Assembly: GCA_026705465.1 (NCBI GenBank)
Contig: JAPPAP010000040.1
Location: forward strand, 1-64,000
DNA: 64,000 bases
Direction of reading: 5' to 3'
Source: a bacterium
Lineage (GTDB): Bacteria > Actinomycetota > Acidimicrobiia > Acidimicrobiales > Bin134
Shown here: positions 52,721 through 60,710 of the stretch, in pieces
Layout of the letters: each line of letters opens with the position of its first letter
Position numbering within the stretch: position 1 is the stretch's first letter
The notes under the pieces: generated by a model
Told to the model about the DNA's origin: nothing
Database searches by the model: none
What the model saw: only the letters and a program-made list of their open reading frames with translations
Program-made: the position numbers and the translations under genes

Positions 52721-53889
52721 GCGATATCAGCACCGCCGTTGAGGCCTGGGATGAGTGGTGCGACCTGCTCAAGCAGTTGGGCCGCGACGTCGTGGTCTCG
52801 CCCTATCCCACCGCCGACGGCGGCGACTTGGAGATGCTCGAGCATGTGGCCGACAACGTGGTGGCGTTTCTGGGCTGGGAAGTGCTCCACGCCGACCCCA
52901 CCCGCCCGGAGTTCAGCCGCCAGAACGACCTGATCACCCAGTGGGGCGGCCCCAATGCCGACAACGTGTACCGCCACGCCCGCATCGAGCCTGGGCGCCG
53001 CTATCGCATCACCGGCAACATGCACGGCTGCGACGACTTCATCATTGCCCTGCGGGCCGGGTTCATGCACAACGACATCTGGGGCACCAAGACCACCATT
53101 ACCGCCCACGACCTGGGGCTCGGCCGCCACGACGACTTCGAGATCCTGCTGGGAGGCGACGAGCCCGGTGCGGTGGCCATTCCCGACGGCGTGCTGTCGG
53201 CGTCGATACGGGAGTACTACTTCGACTGGACCGCGGATGAGCCCGCCTTTTTCACCATCGAATGCCTAGACCCCCAACCGGCTCCCGTGCTCGACGGGCC
53301 GACCTTCGCCAATCGCGTGGAACGGGCCATGATGCAGATGACCGACTCCATCGAACGGTGGAACGCCTACATGGTGATGAACCGGGCCGAGCGCATCGAC
53401 AACACCTTCACCAATCGCACCCTGGAGGTGTCCAAGGGCCTGTCCATGGCCCGCTACGAGTTCTGCTTCTGGGATCTAGAGCCCGACCAGGCGCTGATCG
53501 TGACCGCCGAGGTGCCCGAGGCCCACTACTGGGGCGCCCAGCTCTACATGATGGGCACGTTCGAGCTGGTTGACACCTACGCCCACATCTCCTGTCGCAA
53601 CCAGACCCAGACCACCGTCTCCTCCGACGGCAAGGTGCGCTACGTGGTGTGCGGCACCGACCCCGGCGTGGCCAACTGGCTCGACAATGCCAACCGGCGC
53701 AACGGCCTGTGCACGCTGCGCTGGTTCTGGCCCACCGGCGACCAAGCCATGGCCCCCACCACCGATGTGGTCGCCCTCACCGACGTGGTCGCCGCTCTCC
53801 CCGACGACCATCCAACCGTCACCGCCGCCGAAAACGCCGCCGACCTCGCCACCCGCCAAGCCCACCTCCGCCACCGCTTCAGGACTTAG
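52717..53889 (+). CDS. DUF1214-like protein
   Basis: A 390-residue protein, last gene of the hydrolase operon (ATGA overlap with the previous gene). It has RYRITGNMHGCDDFIIALR, TVEAPEAHYWGAQLY-like text (ALIVTAEVPEAHYWGAQLYMMG) and CTLRWFWPTG, which resemble DUF1214 proteins found beside steroid and xenobiotic catabolic genes. No catalytic motif is known. No signal peptide is visible. Confidence 0.75.
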   Translation: MSDISTAVEAWDEWCDLLKQLGRDVVVSPYPTADGGDLEMLEHVADNVVAFLGWEVLHADPTRPEFSRQNDLITQWGGPNADNVYRHARIEPGRRYRITGNMHGCDDFIIALRAGFMHNDIWGTKTTITAHDLGLGRHDDFEILLGGDEPGAVAIPDGVLSASIREYYFDWTADEPAFFTIECLDPQPAPVLDGPTFANRVERAMMQMTDSIERWNAYMVMNRAERIDNTFTNRTLEVSKGLSMARYEFCFWDLEPDQALIVTAEVPEAHYWGAQLYMMGTFELVDTYAHISCRNQTQTTVSSDGKVRYVVCGTDPGVANWLDNANRRNGLCTLRWFWPTGDQAMAPTTDVVALTDVVAALPDDHPTVTAAENAADLATRQAHLRHRFRT

Positions 53890-53928
53890 CCGGACAGGAC
53901 CCGCCAGCCCACCGGTTCGCCTTCCCCA

Positions 53929-54687
53929 TTAGGGGCGCATTAGCCCTCCACCGTCAACCTGAAACGTCTCCCCAGTTACGTACTGACTGGCGTCGGACAG
54001 CAGGAACCCGATCACCGGGGCAATGTCAGCCACTGGATCGCCGTCACGCCCCATGGGGTGATTGTCGAACAGGGCCTTGTACGACGCCAGCCGGTCGGGG
54101 TCGTCGTCAGGGGGCGCTCGGTGGGCCACCGAAGCCGGGTTCACGCAGTTAACAGTGATGCCGTCTCGGCCCCATTCCCGGGCCGCGGTGCGGGTCAGGG
54201 AGCGAATGGCCTCTTTGGCCGCACCGTAGGGCCCGTAGCCGGGTCCGCCGGTGATCCCCACGTTGGTGCCGAAGGTGATGATGCGGCCCCGGCCCTTGGC
54301 CGCCATGTGGGGATGAACCGCCTGCATGAACCACAGCGTGCCCTTGGGGCCGGTATTGAGCAGCAGGTCCATGTCCGACTCGTCCACATCCAGCAGCGGC
54401 ATGGTCGGGCGGAACGACTGGGCGTTGGCCACCAGCCCGTCCACCGTGCCCCATCGCTCCACCGTGCGATCAACCACCTCGTTGGTGTGGTCCCGGTCGC
54501 CCACCGACCCGGCCACCGCCAGCACATCGCCACCCCGCTCTCGCAGTGCGGCGGCGGTGGCCTCGATCCGCTCGGGCTTGCGGCTGGTCACCGTCAGCTT
54601 GACGCCTTCGTCTGCTAGGTACTCGGCAATGCCCCGGCCGATGCCCTTCGAGGCGCCGGTGACGATTACGACCTGACCCTTCAGCAT
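53929..54687 (-). CDS. short-chain dehydrogenase/reductase
   Basis: A 252-residue SDR: VTGASKGIG near residue 8, ANAQS in place of NNAG, and GYGPYGAAK with the catalytic Tyr and Lys. The usual serine is replaced by threonine (TFGTNVG). The C-terminal VTGETFQVDGG is typical. The ATG at 54687 follows TACGCT by six bases, and the frame extends upstream without homology. It diverges from the sulfotransferase. Confidence 0.92.
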   Translation of the reverse strand: MLKGQVVIVTGASKGIGRGIAEYLADEGVKLTVTSRKPERIEATAAALRERGGDVLAVAGSVGDRDHTNEVVDRTVERWGTVDGLVANAQSFRPTMPLLDVDESDMDLLLNTGPKGTLWFMQAVHPHMAAKGRGRIITFGTNVGITGGPGYGPYGAAKEAIRSLTRTAAREWGRDGITVNCVNPASVAHRAPPDDDPDRLASYKALFDNHPMGRDGDPVADIAPVIGFLLSDASQYVTGETFQVDGGGLMRP

Positions 54688-54733
54688 CGCCTGAGCGTAC
54701 TGTTCTAGGTGATGCGAACCCTTCTTGGCGGCC

Positions 54734-56002
54734 ATGAGCTGGACCCCTGATCCCCGGCCCGACTGGGTGGCCGCCGTCAACCGGGGCGATGCCGGGCCGG
54801 TGGTCGACGAAGCCCGTCGCCCGTTCGACCCCGAGTTGCTGATGGCCGAGGCCCTGGTCCGCCAAGGCCGGGCCCCCGACGACCGGGCTGCCTTGGGCGA
54901 CGACGACTTCATCGAGCCGCTCACCCTGTTCTGCCGCGGGCTGGAACAGGAGGCCGACCTCACCGTCATGGGCCGGTGGATGTCGCGGCGGATGATCCTG
55001 CGGCTTTTGGAAGTCCGCATCCAGATCAGCGACTACCTGGCCGCCGATCCCGGCACCCTCGACGAGCCCATCGACCAGCCCATCTTCGTCATCGGCGCCC
55101 CCCGCACCGGCACCACCGTTATGCACGGCTTGTTGGCCCAAGACCCCGCCCATCGGGCCCCCGAAGGCTGGGAGCTCCTGCGCCCGGTGCCCCCGCCCCA
55201 TCCCGATCCCGACATCCGAGCCGCCGACCCCCGCATCGCCCTCGCTGGCGCCGAGCTCGTCATGCCCCAGACGGTGGCCAGCGGGATGCTGGCCATCCAC
55301 GAGTACTCCGGGCGCATGTACAAGGAGTGCCTGTCGGCCATGTCGTTCGAGTTCCGCTCCGAGGAGATGGTCAGCCGCACTGACGTGCCCACTTATCAGG
55401 CTTGGTACGACAGCGCCGATCTGCGCCCCGCCTACCGCACCTATCGCAAGGTGCTCCAGATCTTGCAGCGGCGCATGCCCACCCGACGCTGGGTGCTCAA
55501 GTCGCCCGCCCATCTCCAGGGCCTGCCCGCGCTGCTGGAGGTGTTCGACGATGCCCGCTTCGTGATCACCCACCGCGATCCCACCGCCATCCTGCCCTCG
55601 GTCACCAGCCTCATCGCTACCATGCGCTGGGCCCACTCCGACCTGGTCGACTTTGCCGCCATCGGCCGATACCACCTCGAGCTCTACAGCCGCAGCCTCG
55701 ACAACCTCATCGACCTCATCGACTCCGGCCGGCTGCCAGCCGAGCGCACCGCCCAAGTTCCCCACGAGCTGGTGAGCACCGAAAAGATGGCCGCAGTCCA
55801 GTCGGTGTATGAACAGCTCGGAATGGATCTGACCGCCGAAACCGAGGAGGCCATGGCCGCCCATGCGGCCGCCACCCCGCCCGGCAAGCACGGAGGGCAC
55901 AGCTACCAGTTCGAGGACTTGGGGCTCACCCGAGCCGAGGTGCGGGCCCGCTTCGCCCGCTATATCGAGCGCTTCGACATCCCGGTGCGAGACCATGAGT
56001 GA
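54734..56002 (+). CDS. sulfotransferase-family protein
   Basis: A 422-residue protein of the Sulfotransfer_3-like group, which transfers sulfate from PAPS to hydroxyl or amine groups. The 5'-phosphosulfate loop is IFVIGAPRTGTTVMHGLL (near residue 118) and the 3'-phosphate site DARFVITHRDPTAILPSV. The N-terminal 110 residues are helical. I used the ATG at 54734; a TTG at 54725 is open. It precedes a thioesterase gene by eight bases. The acceptor is unknown. Confidence 0.88.
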   Translation: MSWTPDPRPDWVAAVNRGDAGPVVDEARRPFDPELLMAEALVRQGRAPDDRAALGDDDFIEPLTLFCRGLEQEADLTVMGRWMSRRMILRLLEVRIQISDYLAADPGTLDEPIDQPIFVIGAPRTGTTVMHGLLAQDPAHRAPEGWELLRPVPPPHPDPDIRAADPRIALAGAELVMPQTVASGMLAIHEYSGRMYKECLSAMSFEFRSEEMVSRTDVPTYQAWYDSADLRPAYRTYRKVLQILQRRMPTRRWVLKSPAHLQGLPALLEVFDDARFVITHRDPTAILPSVTSLIATMRWAHSDLVDFAAIGRYHLELYSRSLDNLIDLIDSGRLPAERTAQVPHELVSTEKMAAVQSVYEQLGMDLTAETEEAMAAHAAATPPGKHGGHSYQFEDLGLTRAEVRARFARYIERFDIPVRDHE

Positions 56003-56010
56003 CATAGCCC

Positions 56011-56691
56011 ATGACTGACCAAGAGCACCCCGAGACGGCATCGGCCTACCGGCTGGCCGAGTTGCTCGGCGACCTGCCCCACCCCGACGACTTCGGACCC
56101 GAGGCCTACGAGCTGGTGGAGCGCACCCGCGACCTGGTGGCCGCGGTGTCGGCCAACGACGCCGACCCCGCTACCCGGGCCGAGATAGCCGCCGCCCTGG
56201 CCGACATCACCGAACGCCTTCGGGCCGCCGCCCGCGACCCCCACATCGTGGTGGCCAAGGACCACGATGGCACCATCTACAACCTGACCCAAGCCGGATC
56301 AGGCCTGCTCAACCCCCACGCCCCCCGGCTCATATTCGACCCGGTCCCCTTGCCCGACCCCGACGCAGAACCAAGACCAGTGGAAATGCGGGCCACCGTC
56401 ACCCTTACCGAGGCTCACTCCGGACCGCCCCACCGGGCTCACGGCGGCGTGGTGGCCACCATCCTGGACGAGGCTCTTGGCACCGCCGCCACCCGAGCCG
56501 GTGCCACCGGCCTCACCGCCGGCATCAACATCCGCTACAAGACCGGCGTCCCTCTCCATACCCCCCTCGAAGTCACTTGCCGCTACTCCCACACCGAGGG
56601 CCGCAAGCACATCGCCACCGGCGAGATCCGGGCCGGCGACACCATCTGCGCTACCGCCGAAGCCATCTTCATCACCGAGCCCCGCTCGTAA
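56011..56691 (+). CDS. hotdog-fold thioesterase (PaaI-like)
   Basis: The C-terminal 110 residues have the PaaI thioesterase pattern: HRAHGGVVATILDEALGTAATR and NIRYKTGVPLHTPLEVTCRY, followed by GRKHIATGEIRAGDTICATAEAIFI. The first 110 residues are a helical extension with no recognised domain. It would hydrolyse acyl-CoA thioesters. ATG at 56011, in operon with the sulfotransferase, and convergent with the next gene. Confidence 0.85.
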   Translation: MTDQEHPETASAYRLAELLGDLPHPDDFGPEAYELVERTRDLVAAVSANDADPATRAEIAAALADITERLRAAARDPHIVVAKDHDGTIYNLTQAGSGLLNPHAPRLIFDPVPLPDPDAEPRPVEMRATVTLTEAHSGPPHRAHGGVVATILDEALGTAATRAGATGLTAGINIRYKTGVPLHTPLEVTCRYSHTEGRKHIATGEIRAGDTICATAEAIFITEPRS

Positions 56692-56732
56692 CTCCAGAAG
56701 TCTCCCTACCGGGCCTTCCGCCCGGCGTTGCC

Positions 56733-57854
56733 TCATCGAAGGGAGATGACCAGTGCGCCGATGTGTTCTTTGCGCTCGAAGTCGGCCTGCGCGGCGTGGA
56801 TGTCCTCTAGGGCATAGACCCCGGCGACCACCGGTTGGACCTCGCCCCGCTCGATGTATCCGACAAGATCAACAAACACCTGGGGAGCAAACACCGTGGC
56901 CCCGTACAGCTCCAGATCGTTGAGATACAGGGTGCGCAAATCGAGCTCCACCAGCGGTCCTGCGATGGCCCCGGAGGTGGCGTAGCGCCCGCCTCGGCGG
57001 AGCGCGTCGAGGCAGTCGGCGAAGTGATCGCCGCCCACCACGTCGGCCACCACGTCGAATGGACCCCCGTTGGCTGCCACTGCGGCCTCCAGCGGGGCCG
57101 GGTCGTCGCGGGCAACCATCGCGTCGGCGCCCAGATCGCCAAGCCCTTCGAGTTTGGCTCGCCCGGCGATGGCCACCACCCGGGCTCCCCGCCGCTTGGC
57201 CAGCTGAATGAGGGCGGTGCCGACACCCCCCGACGCCCCGGTGATCGCCACCGACTGACCCGGCTCCAGTTCCACCCGCTGCAACATGTGCTCGGCGGTC
57301 GACCACGAGCAGGCGAAGCTGGCTAGCTCAACGTCGCTCAGAGGGGTGCCGATGGGGTGGGCGTTGACCACAGGCACTGCGCAGTATTCTGCGAACCCGC
57401 CGTCGTGCTCGCTGCCCAGATAACCGGCCAGCTCGCGGCGCTCAGGGTGGCGGGAATCTCGGATCCAAGGGTCGACCACCACTCGGCGTCCGACTAACGC
57501 CTGGTCCACACCGGCGCCCATTGCCACGATCCGCCCGCTCACATCAGCCCCCTGGATGCGAGGAAAGCCCAGCGCCCCCCGGCCCCATGTGCTGTCGTCG
57601 GGCCGGGCCTCTTCAAACCCGCGCCCGTCGGTGGCGCCAGTCACCGAACGGCTGTACCAACCCACCCGGGTGTTGATGTCGGTGTTGTTGATGCCGCAGG
57701 CCGCCACCTCGATCAACACCTCGCCCGCACCGGGCCGAGGGACGGGAACATCGCTGCGCACCTCGATCATCTCGGGGCCGCCACTGCCCACCAGAACTGC
57801 CGCTCGCATGGTTTTGGGAATCCGAGACTCGCCCGACGCTCCCAGGCTGGTCAT
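56733..57854 (-). CDS. zinc-type alcohol dehydrogenase/quinone oxidoreductase family protein
   Basis: A 373-residue medium-chain dehydrogenase/reductase: GAGEVLIEVAACGINNTDINTRVGWY, the NADPH-binding GASGGVGTALIQLAKRRGARVVAIAG, and DVVADVVGGDHF. The histidine and glutamate zinc ligands of alcohol dehydrogenases are not present as a set, so a quinone-oxidoreductase type is likelier. ATG at 57854 overlaps the previous stop (ATGA). It is the last gene of the five-gene operon. Confidence 0.9.
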   Translation of the reverse strand: MTSLGASGESRIPKTMRAAVLVGSGGPEMIEVRSDVPVPRPGAGEVLIEVAACGINNTDINTRVGWYSRSVTGATDGRGFEEARPDDSTWGRGALGFPRIQGADVSGRIVAMGAGVDQALVGRRVVVDPWIRDSRHPERRELAGYLGSEHDGGFAEYCAVPVVNAHPIGTPLSDVELASFACSWSTAEHMLQRVELEPGQSVAITGASGGVGTALIQLAKRRGARVVAIAGRAKLEGLGDLGADAMVARDDPAPLEAAVAANGGPFDVVADVVGGDHFADCLDALRRGGRYATSGAIAGPLVELDLRTLYLNDLELYGATVFAPQVFVDLVGYIERGEVQPVVAGVYALEDIHAAQADFERKEHIGALVISLR

Positions 57855-59137
57855 GAGCCCGCCGCCCTCATCCGATCGGCCGCCCTCATCCGATCGGCCG
57901 CCCCCTGTCGCTGGCTTGCGGCCCGCTCCGGTGCCAGGCGACGACCCAGTTCGTCGATCCGCAGACCCCGGGTGGCGATAGGGGGCACTCCGGCATCGGC
58001 CATGCCCTGATAGCGGGCGGCGAGGGCCTCCTTCTTTCGCACCTGATGGGGCTGCATATCGTCCAATTCCCTCGGGTCGATTGCGTCTCCCAGCACAATC
58101 CGGCCTTCAGCAACCGCCCTGCTCAACAGCGACTCGCCCACCGCACTTCGGGCGATGACGCCGCTGAAGCCCTCGTCCTCGCCAGTGGGCGCCCCTCCGG
58201 GCCAAACGTCGGCCACCGCCACGTCGGCGGCCTCCCCCAGGGCATCGGGGCACAGCTTGCAACGGGTCTCCAGATCCCAGGTGCCCTCGTCCTCCCACAA
58301 CTCCAGGTAGCCGACCTCGAACGCCTGGCCGTCTCGGGTCTCCACCCGGGTGGGGCCGGGATTGCCGTGACCCCGATAGCGAATGAGTGTCACCGCCGAC
58401 TCGGTCACCCCCAATTGGTCCAGCAGCCGCTGCGTCTTTGACAAGCGCGACTGGCCGCCGCACACCATGGCCAGCCGGGCCACTACCAGCTTGTCGATGC
58501 GGGGGTCGGCCGCGGCCCGCTGATGGAGTGCTCCAAGATCGCAGGGCTTGGCGATCACCGCGAACGGTTCACCCCGGTCGAGCGCCACGCCCAATCCGGC
58601 CAAGGGCGCAGTCGGTCCGTACCGGGACCCGGCGTTGGCCAGCACTTCATCAGGGGTGGTGCTGATCACCCAGCGGCTTCGTAGGGGCTGGGAGGGATCG
58701 GGACCCACATGGAGGACAGAAGCGGCTTCGCCAGAGGCCAACAGATGCTGCCCCAACGCGGTGAGCACGCCAGCGGTGGCCGCGGTGAACCGCACGCCGC
58801 CATCGGATGCCCACGCGTAGCGCATGGTGCCGCATCGTCCCCATACCGGATCGAGCGGCAGGCTCATATCGGCCCGGGGCTCAGCGGTCACCCCCGGACA
58901 GGCGTCGAGGATGGCCCGCTCCTCCTCGGCGGTGAAGCCGTCCACCGGCGCGGGTCGCAGCGAACCGGCCGGCGTGGAAGCCATGCTCACCCGTCCGCCG
59001 GTGACCGCCTCGCAGAGCCCGCAGCCCACGCACAGGTCGCGGGCCACCACCTCGGCCACGCTGGCCAACCGGTCCGGGCGCCCGGCTCCCCGGGTGGATT
59101 CGTCAGTTGGCGTCACGGTTTCGCTTGGCTCGGTCAT
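57851..59137 (-). CDS. FrhB-like coenzyme F420 hydrogenase/dehydrogenase beta-subunit family protein
   Basis: A 428-residue Fe-S flavoprotein. The cluster motif CVGCGLCEAV has C36, C39 and C42, with C80 as the likely fourth ligand. The FrhB region includes ASDGGVRFTAATAGVLTALGQHLL, IAKPCDLGAL, KLCPDALGEAADVAVADVWPG. The family moves electrons between F420 or other carriers and flavin/Fe-S; no hydrogenase partner is nearby. The C-terminus holds a tandem 18-bp repeat. ATG at 59137 overlaps the upstream gene by four bases. Confidence 0.88.
   Translation of the reverse strand: MTEPSETVTPTDESTRGAGRPDRLASVAEVVARDLCVGCGLCEAVTGGRVSMASTPAGSLRPAPVDGFTAEEERAILDACPGVTAEPRADMSLPLDPVWGRCGTMRYAWASDGGVRFTAATAGVLTALGQHLLASGEAASVLHVGPDPSQPLRSRWVISTTPDEVLANAGSRYGPTAPLAGLGVALDRGEPFAVIAKPCDLGALHQRAAADPRIDKLVVARLAMVCGGQSRLSKTQRLLDQLGVTESAVTLIRYRGHGNPGPTRVETRDGQAFEVGYLELWEDEGTWDLETRCKLCPDALGEAADVAVADVWPGGAPTGEDEGFSGVIARSAVGESLLSRAVAEGRIVLGDAIDPRELDDMQPHQVRKKEALAARYQGMADAGVPPIATRGLRIDELGRRLAPERAASQRQGAADRMRAADRMRAAGS
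57863..57898. repeat. two perfect 18-bp tandem units in the FrhB-like C-terminus
   Basis: CGCCCTCATCCGATCGGC occurs twice, 57863-57880 and 57881-57898, with no mismatch. On the coding strand it doubles the peptide ADRMRA near the C-terminus, a recent in-frame expansion. Confidence 0.95.
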
Positions 59138-59883
59138 GGAACTCGAAGGCGATGGGCAAAGAGGTGGTCATAGTGGGGTCGGGTGACCTCATAGGCCTCT
59201 TGCACCCGCGGGGGAGCAGCGGTGATGTCGACATGGGTCCGAGGCTGGGGCTCCAGACCCTTTGAATTGCGAAGGTTCTCGTGAAAGGAGCCGCCGTCCC
59301 ACCAGCTCACCTCGTCGCGGGCCCCGGCCTCCCACCGCAGCGCTTCTTCGATGAACTCGATGCCCATCGCCCGACACCAGGCCTCCACCACGCCGGGTGG
59401 GTCTTCCAGCAGATCGTCGCTGTCGATGACCGGTGGCGGCGCGCCCGTTCTGGAGGCCAGATGGTCGAACAAAGCCCGCTGTTCGGCGAAGCCGGTCTCT
59501 TTGATGTGGAAGTCGGGCCAGTGTTTGTACATGGAGGTAAGGGTTTTGGCCGGGTCGCGGATGATGAAGCTGTGGGTGAAGTGGTCGAAGAAATCGTCGC
59601 TCCACAGAGCATCTAGATAGTGAGGGAAGTCCTTGACGAATACCGGCCCATCGGCCGCCGCTGACCTCAGAGTGGCCCAAGCCGACTGGTAGGTGAGGCC
59701 GGGGGTTCGCACGCTGTCGGGCTGAAGGCGGGGCCAATCTGGCGACTCGCCCTGGTACCACACTTCTCCGAATGGCTCGTGGAAGCAGGTCATGTCGCCC
59801 CGCATCCGCATCATCCACTCGAATGCGGTGGATGTCGACCGGGGAACAGCCCATAGCGCAAAGATCCTTCGACCGCCGGTCAT
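59134..59883 (-). CDS. small sulfotransferase-like protein
   Basis: A 249-residue protein whose N-terminus LWAVPRSTSTAFEWMMRMRGD resembles the phosphosulfate-binding loop of sulfotransferases, followed by CFHEPFGEVWY and FIIRDPAKTLTSMYKHWPDF, the 3'-phosphate site. The ATG at 59883 overlaps the upstream stop and the end overlaps the FrhB-like start, so it is locked into the operon. Its product may be a sulfated metabolite or a related transferase. Confidence 0.82.
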   Translation of the reverse strand: MTGGRRIFALWAVPRSTSTAFEWMMRMRGDMTCFHEPFGEVWYQGESPDWPRLQPDSVRTPGLTYQSAWATLRSAAADGPVFVKDFPHYLDALWSDDFFDHFTHSFIIRDPAKTLTSMYKHWPDFHIKETGFAEQRALFDHLASRTGAPPPVIDSDDLLEDPPGVVEAWCRAMGIEFIEEALRWEAGARDEVSWWDGGSFHENLRNSKGLEPQPRTHVDITAAPPRVQEAYEVTRPHYDHLFAHRLRVP

Positions 59884-60704
59884 GTCGGGCTCCGTTCCCC
59901 CAGCATGGCCAACAGCGAGCCGTGGCCCGGTACGGCCGACAAGCCCAGCTCCGACAGCATGGCCCAGTAGAGGGCAATGTCCGATGCCACCAACGGGGCA
60001 CCGGTGCGCTCCTCGACGGCATCGGCCACCTGGAGCATTCGGAAACCGGCCCCGGTTTGGACAATGGCGTCGGCTTCGGGAGCCTGGCGGTGGGCGTCCA
60101 CCGCGGCCGCCTCCATCAGATGGTCGGGATAGTCCCACAAGGTGGCGGCCTCTATGGCCAGCTTCTCGTCGTGGTCGGCCACCAATCCCTGGTCGATCAG
60201 GTCACCTGCCCACAAGATCTCAAAGCCCGCCGCTTCCAGATAGCGGTTGATGCCCGCCGACCAATCGGGGCGGAAATAGCCGTTTGCCACGGTGATGGTG
60301 GTGGCCCCGATGGCCCGCAGCGCCTCCACCAGGCATTGCCCGGCCATGAGAAATCGCACGCCGGTCTCGTCAAACAGCTGTTGGCAGAACTCGACTATCT
60401 CCTCTGGGCCGGTTGTGCCCGAGCAGTGCACCCAATTTGTGCCCACCTGCCCGATCACCTGGCAGTGCGACTGGGCCAGACACGCGGCGGCCTCGCTCAG
60501 CAGCTCGAAATTGGCGGCCCGCTCGTCGAGTCCCCACCCATAGTCGGGGATGTGGAGCACCCGTTGGAGCACTCCCGTGCCTGGTGGGGCCACTTGCAGA
60601 AACTGCTGGGGGCTGTCGTCGAAGTACCGGGGCGTGGTCACAAACCCGGCGTGGGCCTGGTAGCGGCGACGGGCGGTGTGGGGAGTGGACACAGCTCTCT
60701 CCAT
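59880..60704 (-). CDS. Asp/Glu racemase-maleate isomerase superfamily protein
   Basis: A 274-residue protein with the fold of arylmalonate decarboxylase and maleate isomerase. The first catalytic cysteine region is present (NWVHCSGTTGPEEI, C94), but the second, usually SCxG, reads VQTGAGFRM without cysteine. Single-cysteine members act as decarboxylases or other lyases rather than racemases, so the reaction is open. The start is ATG 60704, six bases after the flavoprotein stop; a GTG at 60692 has GGAGAG upstream. Confidence 0.8.
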   Translation of the reverse strand: MERAVSTPHTARRRYQAHAGFVTTPRYFDDSPQQFLQVAPPGTGVLQRVLHIPDYGWGLDERAANFELLSEAAACLAQSHCQVIGQVGTNWVHCSGTTGPEEIVEFCQQLFDETGVRFLMAGQCLVEALRAIGATTITVANGYFRPDWSAGINRYLEAAGFEILWAGDLIDQGLVADHDEKLAIEAATLWDYPDHLMEAAAVDAHRQAPEADAIVQTGAGFRMLQVADAVEERTGAPLVASDIALYWAMLSELGLSAVPGHGSLLAMLGERSPT

Positions 60705-60710
60705 CCTGGG

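Noticed and set aside
54470..56041. Minus-strand open frame of 523 codons
   Set aside because: Antisense to the sulfotransferase gene; no recognisable domain.
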